DNA from: Kingdonia uniflora
Taxonomy: Eukaryota; Streptophyta; Magnoliopsida; Ranunculales; Circaeasteraceae
DNA length: 64,000 nt
Reading direction: 5' to 3'
Assembly: GCA_014058105.1 (NCBI GenBank)
Contig: JACGCM010002331.1
Coordinates: 124,001-188,000 of the forward strand
Shown here: positions 11,045 to 23,347 of the stretch, one piece after another
How the letters are laid out: each line of letters opens with the position of its first letter
Position numbering within the stretch: the stretch's first letter is position 1
Notes under the pieces: generated by a model
Database searches by the model: none
What the model was told of the DNA's origin: nothing
Seen by the model: only the letters and a program-made list of their open reading frames with translations
Program-made: the position numbers and the translations under genes

Positions 11045-13645
11045 TAGTGTTCCGAGTTACCCAATCATAGAGAAAAAAGAGAGATAGAGAAGGAGAACAT
11101 ATGACATTATTCTAAAGAGCTAGGTTATTACTGAGGGAGAAGGACACTTGGTCTTTGTTGAGGGATTGTCTAACTTGCTGAGAGGAGGAAAACGTACTCC
11201 ATTCAAATAGGTATGTCGTGTGACTTCTGTTGTGCTACTTCTTCTTTTGTTTCAGTAAATGATTTACATGGAAGGGTAGATACTACTAAAGTAGATATTT
11301 GTGGTGATTTGTAAGAGTTCAAGAGGGTAGCCCAAATGGCTGGAGGTCTGGCCCATTGGAAATTTGGGGTATTGAGGGTGTAGCTGGGATTGGGTATAGG
11401 CGGAGTTTGAGCATTCGACTGTAGGCTGAGTATATTTGAAGTGATAGAACAAAATAGCATAGAAAGCGTGATAATCAAATATATCGATCTAATTGCGTGC
11501 CTCTTCTTCTGTAGGGTATAATACGTACCAGTTAATCTTCAAGGCTGAGGCTAATATATAAGGAAATTGAGGTAAATGAGACGAGTGTATTTGGTCGTAG
11601 CTCAAGGGATAAGAGCGATGTAGAGGAGTTATCTATTGTAACAAATGTCCCTTTTGTTGTGGCAGTACCCGAATATGGGGCATTGAGTACTAAACGCTGA
11701 AAGGTTCAAGGGACTGAGGAGATGGGTAGAGAGGAGATGGAGGGAAGAGAGAAAAGGGGACACGAAATTATCGATCCTTTGGGGGATGAAAGAGAAGAGA
11801 GTGATGGTGGTGAGAGTTCGACGGGTTCGGGGGGAGCTACAGGGTCAGTCTCAGCTTAAGAGAAGCAGAGACTGGATCAATTTATGGCTAAGTTTGAGTT
11901 ATCGAAGGTAGGGATGGTATTATATCCAGTAGGGTCAGATCATACCATCAAATCTATCCCTCGGGATGGTTTCATGGCTTTTAGAGGCCAGATTCGGCTA
12001 AGGATGCAGCTACCCCTTTGAAGGCTGGTGAAGGAGGTGCTAAACTTCTGGGAAGTTGCCCCATGCCAGATGAATGGCAACTTTTGTGAGGTGATGAGGG
12101 TAGTCGAGGGTATGAATGTAGAACTGAGACGAGAAAAGAGAGGTCTGATCGAGTGGTACGATATTTTATCGTTCTACTCGAAGAAGGCCAACAAGAAGGT
12201 GGACGCATGCCACTAACAATATCATGCAGAGAAGCCATGGCTATTGGATTTGTGCTCGACTTGTCCGGGGTAGGATAAAGACCTGGTTGTAGTGCGAGGT
12301 AAATATGAGAATGCCAAAGGGGAGGACCCTTATAAGCTGCAACATAAGGTCTATAATCCAAGCAAGTTCGTAGTCGAAGATAGTTAAAAAGTGGTCGCTG
12401 AATATACTGTTAACCACGATTATTTATGGTTTTGCAGAACCTGGAACGAGAACATTGCAGAACCCGCAGAGGTACATTGATAATCTTATTGACTCTGACG
12501 AGGAGTGGATAAATTGGGTATTCGGGAAGCTAGGTATAAAAAGGAAGAGGCAGAAGAGGGCACATTCATTGCTCCAAATCGTTCCTGTCGCTCCTAAGCC
12601 ATCAAAGAAGAAGGAAGGAGAAGGTGATTCTAGAGGGGTCGAGGAGATGGAGAAAGTAAGATTGACACGGAAGGTAAATTAGGTTCCAAGGAGGCAATAA
12701 ACTGTGTCGGTGCCCGAAGTAGTGTCTGAGGCATCGAAGCAGGCTTAGAAGGGGAAGGCCAAGGCCGCTTCCGAATCTTCGAAGGTCCAACAGTCGAAGG
12801 TAATTTAGCGTAAGAGGCATAGGGAGCTGGGGGATAATGATATGGTCGGTGTGGAGGAAGCGTGGGCAGATGCTGAACTAGAAGATCAGGCTCGAGCCAT
12901 AGCTGCTTCGATGGCCACTCTCTGCGCGAATGACCCAGAAGAGGCTGGGAGGCTGATGAATAAGTCTCTTCATCTGGTAACTATTTTCTGAAATTCTGAT
13001 ATATTGCTAATGTTCACCATGTCTTGTTAAGTACTTATGGTTTGAATATTCTAGCAGTCACATGTTTAGTCTCAAGCTTTTATAAAGGCCCAAAAGGTAA
13101 GAAATAAGCAGCTGAAACAAACATTTGAGAATTTGGATCTAGCTCGAGGGACCAAGTTATCACTGGTATCTGAGGTTAAAGTTTTAAAGCAAGAGCAGTT
13201 GAATATCAGAGCTGAATGTAAGAGGAAGCTCGAAGCTCATCGTGACAACCATACTCAAATGCTAAAGGTACTAGAGTCAAAGGTAACTGAGAAGGAAAGG
13301 GAAAAGAAGGAATAGAGGGAAATCTTTCAGGAGCAATTCGATGATGAGTGCGAGACGAATATCAAGCTGAAGATGTTCATAGAAGATTTGCGGTATGATC
13401 CCATAACTTTCAAGTGCCTTCCCACAACTAATGAACCTACAATCGAAGATGCTACTCAGACGGAGGAGATGGAGGTAGATCCTGCTGGTGTGAGTGTGGA
13501 GACTCCTACAGTCGAAGATGCTACTGTTGGGGCTGTGGCCAAAGGGGTCGCGCATGCTGCGGGGTCGAACCCTTCTACTGAGGGCACCGAATGTGTAAGT
13601 GCTAGAGTGGTTGTAGGAAGGGGTGATGGGGATACCTCTGTTTAA
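11045..13645 (+). pseudogene. antisense gene of element A, putative gypsy-type transposon protein with introns
   Basis: It is opposite to pol. A 5' exon ends at ATAG/GTATGT (11210/11211), with an acceptor TTCTGTAG at 11514. The main exon encodes an acidic Ser-rich part, then DGFMAFRGQIRLRM, LVKEVLNFWEVAPCQMNGNF and VVEGMNVEL (about 11960-12120), resembling PF04195. Intron 2 is 12349-12437 (89 bp). It is followed by a Lys-rich segment with GKLGIKRKRQKRA. Intron 3 is 12977-13054 (78 bp), followed by a coiled coil (VLKQEQLNIRAECKRKLEAH) and an acidic tail to DTSV at 13642. A few stops, such as GQ to G-stop types, break it. The function is not known. Intron positions match those of B, C and D. 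Confidence 0.75.
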
Positions 13646-13894
13646 AGTACTGTAGTTGCTACAAGACTCTTTTCTTTGATCTCGTTATGCTAACTTTGAG
13701 TAATGGTTTGTAGTTGTAACTTTTTTGAATTTGAACTGTCTGCCTGTATTTGAATTGAATGGTCAAATGTAATGGACTTAAGATGTTTTTGGTTGAGTTG
13801 CTGATATTCTTGTATACTTGTATTTGTGGGTGTTGGAAATGTAGAATGTTTGTAACAGGGTTTGAACAAGAACCTTGAGGAGCTTCGACGTCGC

Positions 13895-14740
13895 CACCAT
13901 GAATCGGTCAGATCGAAGGACTGGCATGGTACTTAGGTAAGACCAAGAAGTTCAATAGACTTTGAAGGCCTGAACCTAAATGAAGTTTAACAGGGTCACC
14001 ACCAATGCATTCTCGAGGGTCCGGTCTATCGACCATTCATGCCCCTCGAGTTTACTCGAATTTGGAGACTTGAAAACCTTTGAGGTCGCTCCCAAGTATC
14101 AGTCTGGTCAAAAGGTTGACATGATACTTAGGTTAAACCAAGAAATTCACTGGACTTTGAAGGCCTGAGCCTAAACGAAGTATAGCGTGGTCACCCCTAA
14201 TACATTCCTGAGGGTCTGGTATATCAACCATTCGTGCCCCTCGAGTTTGCTCGATTTTGGAGACTTGAAAAACTTTAAGGTCTCCCCCCAAGTATCAGTC
14301 TGGTCGAAAGGTTGACATCATACTTAGGTTAGACCAAGATATTCACTGGACTTGGAAGACCTGAGCCTAAATGAAGCATAATGTGGTCACCCCCAATGTA
14401 TTCCTAAGGTTCCGGTCTATCGACCATTCGTGCCCCTTAAGTTTGCTCGAATTTGGAGACGTGAAAAACTTCGAGGTCGCCCCCAAGTATCAGTTTGGTC
14501 GAAGGGATGACATAATACTTAGGTTAGACCAAGAAATTTACTAGACTTTGAAGGCCTGAGCCTAAACGAAGCATAACATGGTCGCCCCTAATGCATTCCC
14601 GAGGGTCTGGTCTATCGATCATTCGTACCCCTCTAGCTTATTCAAATTTGGAGACTTGAAAAGCTTCGAGGTCGCCCCCAAGTATCAGTCTGGTCAAAGG
14701 GCTAACATGATACATAAGTTAGACCAAGAAATTCACTAGA
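13895..14740. repeat. tandem repeat of about 195 bp, element A
   Basis: About 4.3 head-to-tail copies. The marker CCCAAGTATC recurs at 14091, 14287, 14482 and 14677 (spacing 195-196). The array lies between the end of the antisense gene (+) and the end of pol (-). B has the same array at the same place (36215-37050). Tandem arrays in the 3' untranslated region are known from Tat-lineage elements. Confidence 0.9.
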
Positions 14741-14779
14741 TGATAGGATACAAAGTTCAGAGGAAAATATGTTTATTGA

Positions 14780-17700
14780 TTATACTGTATTTATATCAAT
14801 TGAACAAGATGGAGGTTGTGGCCTGTTGTATGATACTAACTGCATGGTGTGTCATGGGTTGGGTAGAGGCTCTTCTACTTCTGTCATCAGATAATAGGAA
14901 CCTTTATCAGTTTTTTCATACACGACATAAGGTCCTTCCCAGGATTCAGCTAACTTGCTGACATTGCGAGGCTTCAAAGAGGGTGTGACACGTTAAAGTA
15001 CCAAATCTTTGATATTAAAATTGCGCGGTCAAACTCTTTTGTTGTATGAGTTCTAAAGAGAGAGATGATAACGGCCGAGGTTTGCGATGGCTCGATCTCT
15101 AGTCTCGTCGATCCATAGCATATTGCATCCAAGTTTGAACTCATTATCTTCGCCTGGGAGGTTGGGGTCGCGTGTTGTCACTTCAAATTGAGTAGGTAGA
15201 ACCGCTTTGGTACCATAGGCTAGAAGGAACTGTGTGCATCCCATCGTCAATCAGAGAGTAGTTCGATAAGCCCAGAGTACATGTTGTAGTTCCTATACCC
15301 ATCGTCCTTTCTTCTCATTGGCCCGCTTCTTAAGACCGTCAACTATAGTCTTGTTGATTGCTTTGACCTGACCATTCCCCTGAGAGTAGTAAGGTATTGA
15401 GGGGGAGAAGATGATATTGTATTTTTTGAGGAAATTATGGACTTCGTTCCCAACGAACTGTGGACCATTGTCGCATCGAATCATGTGAGGATAGCCGAAG
15501 AGTGTAATTATATTTTCCCATAAAAAATTGATCACTTCTTCCACTCTGGTTCGACATAGAGGTACAGCTTCAACCCATTTAGTAAAGTAATCTGTTGCAG
15601 CAAGAATATTTTCTCGACTACCCGAGGCTTTGGGAAAGGGACCCACAAGATGGCCCATCGTTTGAATGGCCAAGAAACTTGACTGTAATGGAGGTCTTAC
15701 GAAGGGCTATGGATGTCGAGGGTGTAGCGTTAGTATTTGTCACAATGTTTGGCGTACTCTTCAGCTTGCTTCTTCATATTAGGCCAGAACAATCCTTGGG
15801 ATATGGCTCGAAGGGCCATAGATCGACCAGCAGTATAAGCACCACAGGTGCCTTCATGAAGTTCGGCAAGAATTTTAGTGGCTTCTTCTTGAGAGATGCA
15901 CCGAAGGTGGACGCCATTTGGGAATTTGTGACGTAACTCGCCTTTGAGGATGGTATATCTGCGATAGTTCTCTAGTAACAAACATTTGGCTTTGGGGTCC
16001 TCTGGCAGGGTTGAACAATTGAAGTAAGCAAGAAACGGTGTTCGCCAGTCGTCTGGATCGAGACTCTCACCCCCAGTATTAATGGTATTGACTTCCATCT
16101 GGCCATTATTTGGGCGTTTGAGTACTTCGATATGGAGTATTCGAGATTGGGCCTGGCCTGACATGACTGCTATGTAGGCTAGGGCATCGGCATGTCTATT
16201 TTATCCTCGAGGGTAATGAGTAATAGAATATTTTTTTGGAAAACAATCCATGTTCTGGCGGACGAGAGTAGCATACTCAGCCATGCGACTGCTAGCCTGA
16301 TTTTCACCAGAATATTGTCTTTACACAAGTTGGGATTCAGTAAATACTGCAAGCTTAGGGACACCTAGTTCGAGTGCGAGGCCGAGGCCGAGGCCATGGA
16401 TCAAGGTTTCATACTCAGCCTCGTTATTGGAGCATTCGAAATTTAACTTGATGGCTTTTTTGATTCGATTATTGGTAGGGGTAACCAAGACAATACCGAT
16501 CCCCAAACCATTAGGTCCAGCAGATCCATCTGTGAAGAGGTGCCAACCTGTGTTAGGGTTCTAAGGGTCATTCTGTTTGGGTTGGTCTTCGAGTAGATCA
16601 TCTTCGTGTTCCTCTCAGCCGATATCTTCAACCGAGAAGTCAGCAAGGAAATCGGTGACTGCTTAGCCTTTATGGGATATCTGCTTCTCAAATTTGATGC
16701 CATGTTCACTAAGATAAACAGACCATTGTTATACCCATCTAGATTTGTCCTTCTTACTGAGTACTTTTCAAAGGGGGTAACTTGAGATAATACGGATAGG
16801 GTGTACTTAAAAATATGGTTTGAGTTTTCGAGAGGTGTAGACGAAGGTGAGGAGCAAACACTCAAGTTTTGTGTATCAAGTCTCTGTAGGTGTCAGAGTT
16901 TTGCTGATAAAGTATACAGGTTTCTCGATACTAGATTTGAGTCAAATGAGGACTAAACTGATGGAAGTGTCAGTGACAGCGAGGTATAAGGAAAGCATTT
17001 AACCTTCGATGGGTGTATTGATGATGGGTGGTCAACCAAGGTATGTTTTAAGTTCGAGGAAGACTTGTTCACATTCGTGTATCTAATTGATATCAGGGTT
17101 GTTTTTCTTTTTGGCCTTATTGGCACCTTGGTCGCGTAAGAGGGAGAAAAGCCAAGCACACCGGTCTGAGGATTTTAAAATAAAGTAGTTAAGGGCCACT
17201 ATCTTGCCAGCTACCTTTTGGACATCTTTTTTGGTTTGGGAAGAAGGCGTATCGATGGGGCCTCGGATATGAGTGGGGTCAATCTCGATACCGCTTTTTG
17301 CTAATGAGGTAGCCTAAGAATTTTCCAGATGAAGCACCGAACTAGCATTTGCCTAGGTTAAGTTTCATATTATATGTTCGAAGTATCGAGAAGACTTTGG
17401 TTAGGTCTTGAATATGTTTGTATTTTTGAATATTTTTGCATAACAGGTCGTCGATGTAAACTTTGACCGACTTGCCAAGCAAAAGTTTGAACATGGCTGT
17501 GACAAGCCACTGGCAAGTGGCACCTGCATTTTTGAGGTCGTAGGGCATAACGTTAAAATACTAAAAGCCATATTTAGTGATAAAAGAAGTTTTAAGTTGA
17601 TCCTCAGGGAGGAGGGGTACCTGATTGTAACCCGAAGCCGCGTCCATCATTGAGAGTCGTTCATATCCAGCTGTGGCATCCAGGAGTACCGATATGATTG

Positions 17701-18775
17701 GGAAGGGGAATATGTCATTTGGGGTGTGTTTGTTGAGGTCGGTGAAGTCAACACAGATTTGGATTTTGCCATTCTTCTTTGGGACCACGACAATATTGGA
17801 TATCCAGTCAACATACTTGACCTCTCTGATGAACCCCGTGACTAGGAGTTTATCAACTTTGTGGTTGACGGCTTTGCGGAGTCGTGGGCCCAATGTATGT
17901 TTCTTCTGTTTTACTACTATATATTTAGGGATGTGGTCGAGGCGATGACAGGCTAAGGAGGGGCCGACACCAAGCATCTCATGGAAATTTTAGGCGAAGA
18001 CATCTTTATTTGCTTGAAGGAAGCTGGTGAGTTTGAGGCTTTCGGCCTCATCCAGAAAAGTACCAATGAATGTCCCTTTACCTTGACCGTCGAGTTTGAT
18101 ATAAATAGTAGGTTTTATGGATGCGGTAGCTGGTGTCGAGGCTATAGGGGTGAAGAGAGGCATTGATTGCTATGGTTATTTGACAAGTTTTCTGGTCTGA
18201 TCGATCTCCGGATGCTCTCATGAGCGGGCAAGACGTTGGGAGCCTTTGAAGTTATACGTACCATAGGGGGTAGTGAAACAAAGGGTTAGGTGGTAAGTTG
18301 AAGGTATGGCTCGCATGGCATGGAGTCAGTTGCGGCCAAAGATGCTGAGGTATTCGAATTTCTTGTCGATGATAAGAAATTTGGTTTAAAGTATGACTGG
18401 CCCTGTGGTGACAGGGAGACTAATGCGACCCACAGTGACTTCAGTAGAGTCATTGAAGCCCTTGAGTTCAACATTAGCCAGGGTGATGAGGTTTGCCTTC
18501 TTCATGGCTTGGACAGTCTAAAGGAATAGAACATCAAGTATACTTTCCGTGTCGATGAATATTGTATGGAGGACGAGGTCCTTGAGCTTAATCATAATGA
18601 CTAGAGGGTCGGAATAGGGGAAACAAACATGTGATGTGTTACAATTGATTAATTAGATACCCTCGGGTCGAGGGTATTAGCTTGATTATGGCAGAAGGGT
18701 GGGTAGCTTCTCCTGGTAGATAAGTTTGCAGTATTCTTCGACACGCTTGTGCTTGCTTTTAGAGCGACCACTGTC
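14780..18775 (-). pseudogene. pol of element A (protease, RT, two RNase H, integrase)
   Basis: Reading the minus strand: a decayed protease region (18280-18640), RT (17340-17980) with GFIREVKYVDWISNIVVVPK and VYIDDLLCK, RNase H (16640-17000), and a second RNase H (16320-16560: GIGIVLVTPTNNRIKKAIKL, then NNEAEYETLIHGL). Integrase follows (15050-16164: GLFWPNMKK, VGPFPKASGSRENILAATDY, MIRCDNGPQFVGNEV), with a C-terminal segment ending near 14780. The catalytic Glu of integrase is changed (GQVKAINK, where B has GEVEAINK), and several stops are present, so it is inactive. The frame is otherwise easy to follow and close to B. Confidence 0.88.
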
Positions 18776-19277
18776 GAATCGGACAAATCCTCAATAGAGT
18801 GTATGCCAAGGTGGATTGAGCCAGTAGAGAGGATTGTAGGGGGAGCACCCTCGGTGCCAAGATGAACTGGGGGTACTTTGAGATGAGGTTGGGGCCTCAG
18901 TCAAGCGCGGGCAGAAATGCACGATGGGGCGGGTGCTCAAAATGGTAGAGGGGCGTCTTGAGGCTGACACCATTGCAACTCATGAACTGTATTACGCAGA
19001 TCATTGAAGGCATGATATTGCCTATCTACGTCGTCTAAATGGCATTGCCGCTTGGCTTTGACCTCTTATCTAAGCTCTTCGCACTCCTGATGTAATTGGC
19101 TTCGATGACGCTCATCGGCTTGAGAAAATTGTTGGGTAAGAAGGACGAGCTGGGCGGCCACTCCGTCGGCGAAGTTACCGGCATGGGTGGAAGTAGAGCG
19201 GAGGGTGGGGGCTATTGGAGGTGGCTGGTAGGATTAGAAAAAGGGAAAAAGCTGGGGGAGACTGGTAGGGTGGGATA
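18776..19277 (-). pseudogene. gag N-terminal remnant of element A
   Basis: This matches the first part of gag in B (about 42240-42660), including the GTAGGGGGAG...ACCCTCGGT and CAGTCAAGCG blocks. It joins directly to the protease side near 18776, where B has about 1.25 kb more, encoding the capsid-like region (LRWYHNLPNGSIRSFEQL). A therefore lost the core of gag and could only have moved with help, if at all. Confidence 0.6.
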
Positions 19278-19294
19278 GCACGGACAGTGCCAAA
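19278..19294 (-). promoter_or_regulatory. primer binding site of element A
   Basis: On the minus strand TTTGGCACTGTCCGTGC follows directly after the 5' LTR end. B has TTTGGCACCGTCCGTGC at the same place (42707-42723). The priming tRNA was not identified. Confidence 0.6.
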
Positions 19295-20021
19295 TATAGG
19301 AGCTTAACTTCGCGAGAGGGGAAATTTACTATTATACTATGAATTTTATCCTCTACCAGGGGGTTTAAACGTATAATCAATAATAATAAGAGCTATCATA
19401 ATGGCAATACACTTGCGTGGTGGCCTTGAATGGGTTACTCCACGACCTCTGATGAGGATTTTTAAGAGAGAGATATAAATATCGAGTAGTCGAAGTATCG
19501 AGTATAGGGTGATTTACAGGGTATTCGAAGGAAAAACTTGCAAGGCTTATTGGGGAGATTTTCTAACCCCTCCATAGTTTATCTTCCCTCCTATTTATAG
19601 AACATAGGATGGGCTAAGTCACAATGGGAGGCCTACTTATATCTGTATCTACCAGGATCAACTGACTTGTACCCAGAGTCGGTTCTGACACTTTAATTTG
19701 TCTAGTCTGACACTGTAGCTGTTGGTTCTGATACTATAGTTGTTGGTCCTAACACTGTAGTTATCTGATCTGGCACTACAATTGTCGAGCGGTGTACTCC
19801 ACTGTTCTGTCTGGTAAACTGGCTGCCTGACGTGTTTCCCTTCGACCATGTGCACTCATGGTCAAAGTATTTTTGGTTCACGTTTCCTTCGAGTGTTCGA
19901 ATAGTCTCGAAAGGTTTCGTGAGCTTGATTATTGTCTTATTGGGCTTCGAGTCTTCATGTAGGCTTCGTGTAGCCCTGGAGTGTTCGATCAGTATTAGAA
20001 GGTTGCGAGTAGGCTACTACA
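19295..20021 (-). repeat. 5' LTR of element A
   Basis: 727 bp, + strand limits TATAGGAG...GGCTACTACA. The minus-strand TATA box (CTATAAATAG) is at 19591-19600. It aligns end to end with the B LTRs and the solo LTR at 26270. Confidence 0.88.
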
Positions 20022-20958
20022 GGATCTGTTATTATATGTATATATTCAGTTTAAATTATGCAATTGCAATAAAGTTTTAGATATGAGTGATTTTATCCCA
20101 TGACGGTGTCTAAGTATCAAGTGCCTATAGAGAATACTGAAAGGTTTCACAAGTTTGCTTGGGCTGGATATGGATAGGCTCCACATACTTCGGCCTTCAT
20201 TTCATTACGAGCGATGGTTTTTGCATGACGGTTTGTTTAACTATTAAAATGACATGGGTCTGGTAAACAGATGTTGAAGGACACTAATGGAAATGTACCA
20301 GTACATAATTAAGGTGTACATTTGCCATTCACATGCTAAACTTTACCAATAAAGAAATTATACTTGAAAGCTATTGAGGTTGTTAGCCTGATGTCCACAC
20401 TATGAATTAGGCATGTGCTCAAAGGCCTGACCAAAATTTATCCGTGAACCGTATTAGCCATTTTTGTAGTCGTAGAGTGACAGTCAAGTTCGATGTAATA
20501 TTGCCTTCGATAAATTATCATGTGTGGTTTTAAAAATAAAGGATTGTCATCCGCTTTTCATAAAACCGGGAATCTGGCAAAAAATATTTTTCTTAAAAAT
20601 GAGTTAGCGTCAGGTGGGAGATTGTTGGATTTTCCATCTATACCGGTACTACTTAATGTTTTATTTTCCGGTTCACGAGCACACATGTTAATAGGTCGTA
20701 TATTTGTTATTGGTTATGCCCAATTGTTACACCAAGTTAAGGTTGGTGGGACCTAGTATTACTTTTTATTAGGATTTAAGGGTATAATGGTAAGACTACT
20801 CAAACCCTATCATGTTAAATATAGGAAAAGTCCCTCTTGGAGGCTATAATATAGAACACTATCCCATTAAGGTCTACAGCCAATCCAAGGGAAGGGGTTA
20901 GTATAATCTCATTTACATATTCAGTTATTGATCATAGATATTGTATATATTTCCTACA
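20022..20958 (+). mobile_element. Ty1/copia element E, right fragment with 3' LTR
   Basis: After element A the sequence continues with a decayed polyprotein end (a RHVLKGLTKIYP-like segment near 20415, reminiscent of the copia DPLTKGL box). Next come a polypurine tract AGGTGGGAGAT (20612-20622) and an LTR, 20623-20958, with ends TGTTGGA and TCCTACA. This tract-LTR junction is typical of copia elements. The 5' LTR lies left of the window or was lost. Confidence 0.65.
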
Positions 20959-21120
20959 AAAAACACTAATCAAAATGATATTCTTAAGTAAGGAGTTGGG
21001 TCTGGCCCAAGGTGGGAACCCAACTGGATTGGGATGTCCTACTTGACTCCTAATAAGCCCATATATCATTTGGGTTTTTGGGGAAAGTTTAAGTAATATT
21101 ATCTATACTACTAAAGGAAT

Positions 21121-21579
21121 AACGATGTCATTAAAATTAATCTCGGCTGTTACTCACAATACCCTACACATGTTGAGGAAAATTGAGGGTTTAGGTTATA
21201 ACAATAAATATATAAAATCGCAACAACTGTTAGATCATAAGGGTTATTTCATCTATTCTCACAATTTATTTAATCCGTAAATACCCATATTTTGTCTATA
21301 CCAAATCCTTTAAGCATCTCAATCGTAATTACTTGATGAAATAGTAGGTAGCGATGCCATTAGAATCAATCACGGCTGTTAATCACAATACCCTACACAT
21401 GTTGAGAAAAATTGAGGGTTTAGGTTATAACAATAAATATATGGAATCGTAACAACTGTTAGATCATAAGGGTTATTTCGTTTATTCTCATAATTTATCT
21501 AATCCTAAAATACCTCTATTTTGTTTATACCAAATCCTTTTAGCATCTCAATCGTAATTACTTGATGAAATAGTGGGTA
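21121..21579. repeat. tandem duplication, two units of about 230 bp
   Basis: Unit 1 is 21121-21350 and unit 2 is 21351-21579. They share ACGATG/GCGATG starts, ACAATACCCTACACATGTTG and the end ACTTGATGAAATAGT. By eye they are about nine tenths identical. It lies immediately before the left end of Harbinger element H. No coding sense was seen. Confidence 0.9.
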
Positions 21580-21582
21580 TGA

Positions 21583-21599
21583 GAGCATCTCCAAATGAG
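21583..21599 (+). repeat. left terminal inverted repeat of H
   Basis: GAGCATCTCCAAATGAG; the first 11 bases equal the inverted right end at 27837-27847. Confidence 0.7.
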
Positions 21600-21734
21600 T
21601 GGTGTACTGTTAAGGTTATCCTATACTCTTGCCAAAACCCATCCAATAGGGGTATGGTGTTCAACATACTTACCCACATGCCCCACCAAAGTATGCGAAA
21701 CCTGAACTTAGCGAGAAGTATGTGCATACCGCCT

Positions 21735-21851
21735 AGGCGCTGAACTGTTTAGCACCCAAAAACTTTTTTAATAGAGCTATCTAGGCGTTGAATCGTTCAG
21801 TGTGCGTAAGTTTTTTTCTTCTAAACTCTAGGCGCAGAACCGTTAAGCGCC
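21735..21851. repeat. three hairpin repeats near the left end of H
   Basis: Copies at 21735-21757, 21783-21805 and 21830-21851 follow the pattern AGGCGCTGAACCGTTNAGCGCC, with GGCGCT pairing with AGCGCC. Two more lie near the right end (27668-27689, 27725-27746). They probably are subterminal transposase sites. Confidence 0.7.
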
Positions 21852-21995
21852 TACCCTCTGTAATCCCAACTCCCCTATCCAAATGGCTAATTTTTAAATT
21901 TCATCTAAATCTCTTCAAATAAGGGTAGTTTATTAAATTCTCTACCATATCAAGCTCTATCAACTGTCTACCATCTCAAGCTTTTTTAACTTCAA

Positions 21996-23141
21996 ATGGA
22001 TAATAAATTTTCCCAAAATCCATGCTCTCAATTCGTTCCATCAACGCAACTTCCGGAATCACCAAACTACTCCATGCCCCCACATTCCTTTTCTGAGCCA
22101 CCCAATGTGCTTGTCAACAAAAAGAAAAGTGATAATAGCTGTTGAACCAACCTTGAGGATCAAACACTTACAAAATATTTGGTAACACACTCGCAAGATT
22201 CTCAAAACGACAACCAACAAGATGAATCCAAGTTTTGGGGAAAATAGTAAACAACTATGAATGAACACGTGGTGTGAAAACCTGTACAAGAGCAGGACTT
22301 GAACAACGTTGGGGGAAAATCCAATGGCAAATAACTTTTTTTGTGTTTTGCATTATCAATGTTCGCGAGGCGAACTATAGCGGGATTGAAAATGAACACC
22401 ACGAGGTACGTTTCAATTTAGTATATTAATTTATTTCTTTAAGTGTTTATTTTTTTTTTCTTTTTACGTAATATGACGGTGCGGATACTATGTTTGAGAA
22501 AACGTTTAAAACCGAGAATAATCGAAAACCACACAAGTTTGGTTTTAAACATATTTGGCATATTATGAATAAGCATCAAAAATAGAATCCAGAGATCGTC
22601 CATAGAAGCGTCTATGAAATACAAGTTGGCGGCGGCTCTAAATTTGGCTTTAAGGCACAAAAAACATCTTCAAATACAAGTTCGAGGGTCTCAATGGGTT
22701 CGAACGCCAATAGATTAGTTGATGATGATGAAGAAGTGATGGACCCGGTTTGTTCATCTTCGGGGCTAATGAATAGGCTAACAAGGGGAAAAAAGGAAAA
22801 AAAAAAAGAAAAGTAAAATAACCTTTTGACGAAGTTTGAAAAAGCGATCAAGGCCCATGAAGGTATAACGGAATGTCAAGCTAAGGCAAGAAGATAGGGA
22901 AACAAAGAAGGCCATGGCGGCGAAACATCTCGAGCTATACCGGAAAAAGCAATAAAGAGAATAACAAATTCGAGACATGAAGATTATGGAAAAGGATTTG
23001 AGTGGAATGGATAGAGATACCGCCATGTGTTGGCAAATATTAAAGAATAAAGTGATCAAAAAGATGATGGCAAAACATAATGTCATGGTTACATCGAATA
23101 CTAGCGGTGGTAGTGATAATATGACTCATCAAAAGATGTAG
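21996..23141 (+). pseudogene. Harbinger ORF1-type DNA-binding protein (NAM-associated/SANT-like)
   Basis: ATG at 21996 (MDNKFSQNPCSQFVPSTQLP). A trihelix/SANT-like part follows (LEDQTLTKYLVTHSQDSQND, DESKFWGK, then HKFGFKHIWHIMNKHQK near 22530). Then come a Ser-rich link, a Lys-rich stretch (RGKKEKKKEK) and a C-terminal charged helix with IMEKDLSGMDRDTAM (about 22985). The end is SDNMTHQKM at 23141. This order matches the ORF1/NAM-associated C-terminal family seen in plant Harbinger elements, which helps transposase bind DNA. Several stops and frameshifts interrupt it. Confidence 0.7.
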
Positions 23142-23347
23142 TTTAGTTAAAATAATAATGGTATTTTTCAATAAATATTTCAATTATTTTGAAATGCATT
23201 GCAATATTTTTATTTTAGAATGAATTGCAACTTATAAAGTTTAAAACATTAGTTAAATTGAAATAACGTATGTAGACATGAAAAAAAATTGTAAGTATAA
23301 ATAATTGAAATTGAAATTACAACTCAAACATCACGTCCGATAAATTT

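Larger units (their letters stand above)
8531..20021 (-). mobile_element. Ty3/gypsy Tat-lineage retrotransposon A, full length
   Basis: LTRs lie at 8531-8921 and 19295-20021; gag-pol reads on the minus strand and the extra genes read on the plus strand. The flanks are AGATC (8526-8530) and GGATC (20022-20026), a likely target duplication with one change, inside copia E. Order along pol: 5' LTR (right), primer site, short gag remnant, protease, RT, RNase H, second RNase H, integrase, then a 195-bp tandem repeat, the antisense gene, two short antisense ORFs, and the 3' LTR (left). It is a close relative of B. Most of gag is missing compared with B. Confidence 0.88.

Noticed and set aside
13895..14740. 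regular repeat considered as a CRISPR array
   Set aside because: Units are 195 bp without unique spacers, in a plant retroelement.
20520..20756. 78-residue + strand frame
   Set aside because: It runs across the polypurine tract and into the LTR of copia E, so it is not a gene.
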